Part shown: positions 40,292-41,325 of the stretch, one piece after another | How positions within the stretch are numbered: position 1 is the stretch's first letter | How the letters are laid out: the number at the start of each line of letters is the position of its first letter | Origin: Xanthobacteraceae bacterium | Lineage (GTDB): Bacteria; Pseudomonadota; Alphaproteobacteria; Rhizobiales; Xanthobacteraceae | Length of the DNA: 41,325 nucleotides | Assembly: GCA_009694215.1 (NCBI GenBank) | Contig: SHVN01000012.1 | Coordinates: forward strand, 1 to 41,325 | Direction of reading: 5' to 3' | Made by a program: the position numbers and the translations under genes | The notes under the pieces: generated by a model | The model's input: only the letters and a program-made list of their open reading frames with translations | Told to the model about the DNA's origin: nothing | Databases searched by the model: none

Positions 40292-40903
40292 CTAGCGCTG
40301 AGGCGGCGGCGCGGCAGGCCGCGGCCTGGCGTTCGGCAATGGCAGCCGCTGCGCGGTCGAGGCGGAGCTTCTTCGCGCGAGCTCCGGCATATACTTCGCA
40401 ACGATCGTCGGATCGAGCGATGCGACGGCGGTGTCTGGCAAGCGGCGCCAGACCTCGTCCATGCCGAACATCGGCAGGCCGAGATAGCCGCGAACGGTCA
40501 GCTGCTGTCCGTCGCGGCTGAGCGTCATGATGGCGCGGTAAACGGTGCCGTCGCGCGGATCGAGAATGTTGCCGTCTTCGTAATCGAATCCCTTCCGCTT
40601 CATGTCCCGAATGAAGGAGATGCCGAGCACCGGCTGGTTCTTCCGGTCGTCGGTGCAGCGCGTGCAAAACTGATTGGGCGGATCCTGCGCGCGCGGAAAC
40701 GCCTTTGCGATGGCGCCTTCGAAGACGTTGTCGGGGTGTTCCACGATCAGGAACCACACCATCGGCCGGCCCTGGTCGCTCTGCTTTTCCCACAGGCCGA
40801 CCGCAGTCGGCTCCGGCAGCCGGCTCTGCGAACGGGCCTGGGGCATGCAAACCCCGAGCACCACGCATGCCGACAAGATCAGCGTCGCCAGTCTCACTGT
40901 CAC
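40292..40903 (-). CDS. DUF2147 family exported protein
   Basis: A 203-residue protein with an N-terminal signal peptide (likely cut near residue 25, Ala-Arg-Ser-Gln) and a DUF2147 domain, recognised by Val-Gly-Leu-Trp-Glu-Lys near 35 and [14 protein letters not shown] near 111. DUF2147 proteins are periplasmic, lipocalin-like and of undefined function. The C-terminus is Pro/Arg-rich. The start is GTG 40903 with AGAGGGA upstream; GTG 40897 is an alternative. Its TAG stop is supplied by the right-hand CTAG of the IS remnant, so before insertion it directly converged on the acyl-CoA dehydrogenase. Confidence 0.8.
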   Translation of the reverse strand: MTVRLATLILSACVVLGVCMPQARSQSRLPEPTAVGLWEKQSDQGRPMVWFLIVEHPDNVFEGAIAKAFPRAQDPPNQFCTRCTDDRKNQPVLGISFIRDMKRKGFDYEDGNILDPRDGTVYRAIMTLSRDGQQLTVRGYLGLPMFGMDEVWRRLPDTAVASLDPTIVAKYMPELARRSSASTAQRLPLPNARPRPAAPPPQR

Positions 40904-41045
40904 GGTCTGGAATCCCTCTGATCAGCCATGTCGACTCAATTCACTCGCCCCATAATATGGCCGTTTCACGAAAGGGGGACGGCCATTTCATGCGAGCCGG
41001 GGACTAAAGAACGGGCCGCCCCGCTCTCGGTGAAATGTGGGCGAT

Positions 41046-41173
41046 GACGCAGGGCCGATGTCGACGCCGTGGAGGTCGTGGTCAAGCTTACGCAGCCTGG
41101 CCCGCTTACCACCGGGATGAAGGTCGACGTCTATTTCACGCCGGATAAGGCGGGCAAAGAGACGAAAAACTAG
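41046..41173 (+). pseudogene. 3' remnant of an HlyD-type membrane fusion protein gene
   Basis: A plus-strand frame reads Val-Val-Val-Lys-Leu-Thr-Gln-Pro-Gly-Pro-Leu and Gly-Met-Lys-Val-Asp-Val-Tyr-Phe to a TAG at 41171-41173. This is the closing beta-barrel segment typical of HlyD/EmrA-like adaptor proteins of efflux systems. An in-frame TGA lies just upstream at about 41044, and no start or earlier domains are present. It looks like the tail left after deletion of the rest of the gene. Confidence 0.55.
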
Positions 41174-41325
41174 CGGCGCTTGCGGGTGCGCGTTGACGCT
41201 GCTTTGACCTTTGCGCCCGCAGGCTTCCGACCGGTGATCGCACCGCTCCACTTCGCCTCGATCTCGCGAGCCTCGCCGGAGGTGAGCGCCGAGGTCGGCG
41301 GGTATTTATCTTTCCAGCCGAACGG
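41170..41325 (-). CDS. Partial gene running off the right edge, C-terminal 51 residues
   Basis: The minus strand is open from the window edge to a TAG (plus-strand cta, 41170-41172). The 51 residues include Gly-Trp-Lys-Asp-Lys-Tyr-Pro-Pro, an acidic helix-like Gly-Glu-Ala-Arg-Glu-Ile-Glu and a Lys/Arg-rich tail. I do not recognise the family. The tidy codon use and basic C-terminus look like a real gene end, but too little is visible to assign a role. It converges on the HlyD remnant with stops overlapping. Confidence 0.5.
   Translation of the reverse strand, partial: PFGWKDKYPPTSALTSGEAREIEAKWSGAITGRKPAGAKVKAASTRTRKRR

Larger units (their letters stand above)
39676..40295. mobile_element. 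IS5-like insertion remnant flanked by CTAG duplication
   Basis: CTAG occurs at 39676-39679 and 40292-40295. Inside these, the left end reads ggcgtggactcat and the right end, on the other strand, ggcgtgtagtcat: 11 of 13 positions agree, as expected of terminal inverted repeats. CTAG fits the YTAR target of IS5-group elements. The enclosed 612 bases are too short for a full element. A transposase tail lies at the left end and a frameshifted small gene in the middle. The inserted target is the shared stop of two converging genes. Confidence 0.6.

Noticed and set aside
40957-40986. Inverted repeat atggccgt/acggccat upstream of the DUF2147 gene
   Set aside because: Short arms with a 14-base loop and no U tract; too weak to call an operator or terminator.
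1-41325. CRISPR arrays, tRNA or rRNA genes
   Set aside because: No regularly spaced direct repeats with unique spacers, and no tRNA-like cloverleaf or rRNA stretch was seen.

Overview
The window is GC-rich and almost fully coding, with short intergenic palindromes of the kind common in Bradyrhizobium/Rhodopseudomonas-type Hyphomicrobiales. It carries a hopanoid-transporter gene (hpnN) and many tripartite-tricarboxylate (Bug/TctC-type) solute receptors. Together these suggest a soil or rhizosphere alphaproteobacterium of the Nitrobacteraceae/Xanthobacteraceae kind. This is inference from gene content; no rRNA or taxonomic marker is present. All family calls were made by reading the sequence, without database searches.

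Layout. (1) 0.3-3.7 kb: hpnN and a cytidine/guanine-deaminase-fold enzyme. (2) 3.8-11.3 kb: a minus-strand DapA-family lyase/GlcG-family pair, divergent from a plus-strand run of an HpaB-type flavin monooxygenase, a complete TRAP transporter (dctP, dctQ, dctM), a Rid-family protein and a luciferase-like flavin monooxygenase that overlap by 4 bases. (3) 11.5-15.8 kb: a tightly coupled five-gene unit of CaiB-type CoA transferase, MaoC-fold protein, BadH-like dehydrogenase, BadI-like ring hydrolase and a 4,5-dihydroxyphthalate-decarboxylase-like protein. (4) 16-21.1 kb: FMN-dependent 2-hydroxyacid oxidase, Gfo/Idh/MocA oxidoreductase, 3-hydroxyisobutyrate-dehydrogenase-type enzyme, glutathione S-transferase, amidohydrolase and carboxymuconolactone-decarboxylase-fold protein. 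(5) 21.3-38.0 kb, all minus strand: two adjacent acyl-CoA dehydrogenases, an isopropylmalate/isocitrate-dehydrogenase-family enzyme, five orphan Bug receptors, an orphan TRAP receptor without signal peptide, two paralogous alpha/beta hydrolases, a two-subunit molybdenum hydroxylase and an amidase. (6) 38.0-39.7 kb, plus strand: a second Rid protein and a third acyl-CoA dehydrogenase. (7) 39.7-41.3 kb: an IS5-like insertion remnant holding a frameshifted small gene, a DUF2147 protein, the tail of a dead HlyD-type gene and a partial gene at the edge.

How it may work together (inference). Most of the window looks like an accessory catabolic region for imported aromatic, alicyclic or N-heterocyclic acids. 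Periplasmic receptors capture carboxylates. The Mo-hydroxylase and flavin monooxygenases oxidise rings, the alpha/beta hydrolases, amidase and amidohydrolase cleave C-C or C-N bonds, and the CoA-linked enzymes finish by beta-oxidation-like steps. The most coherent novel candidate is the 11.5-15.8 kb unit. It resembles the lower part of the cyclohexanecarboxylate (Bad/Ali) pathway, with a CoA transferase in place of the ligase and a MaoC-fold protein where the hydratase would be. No transcriptional regulator and no TctA/TctB membrane partner was found in the window.
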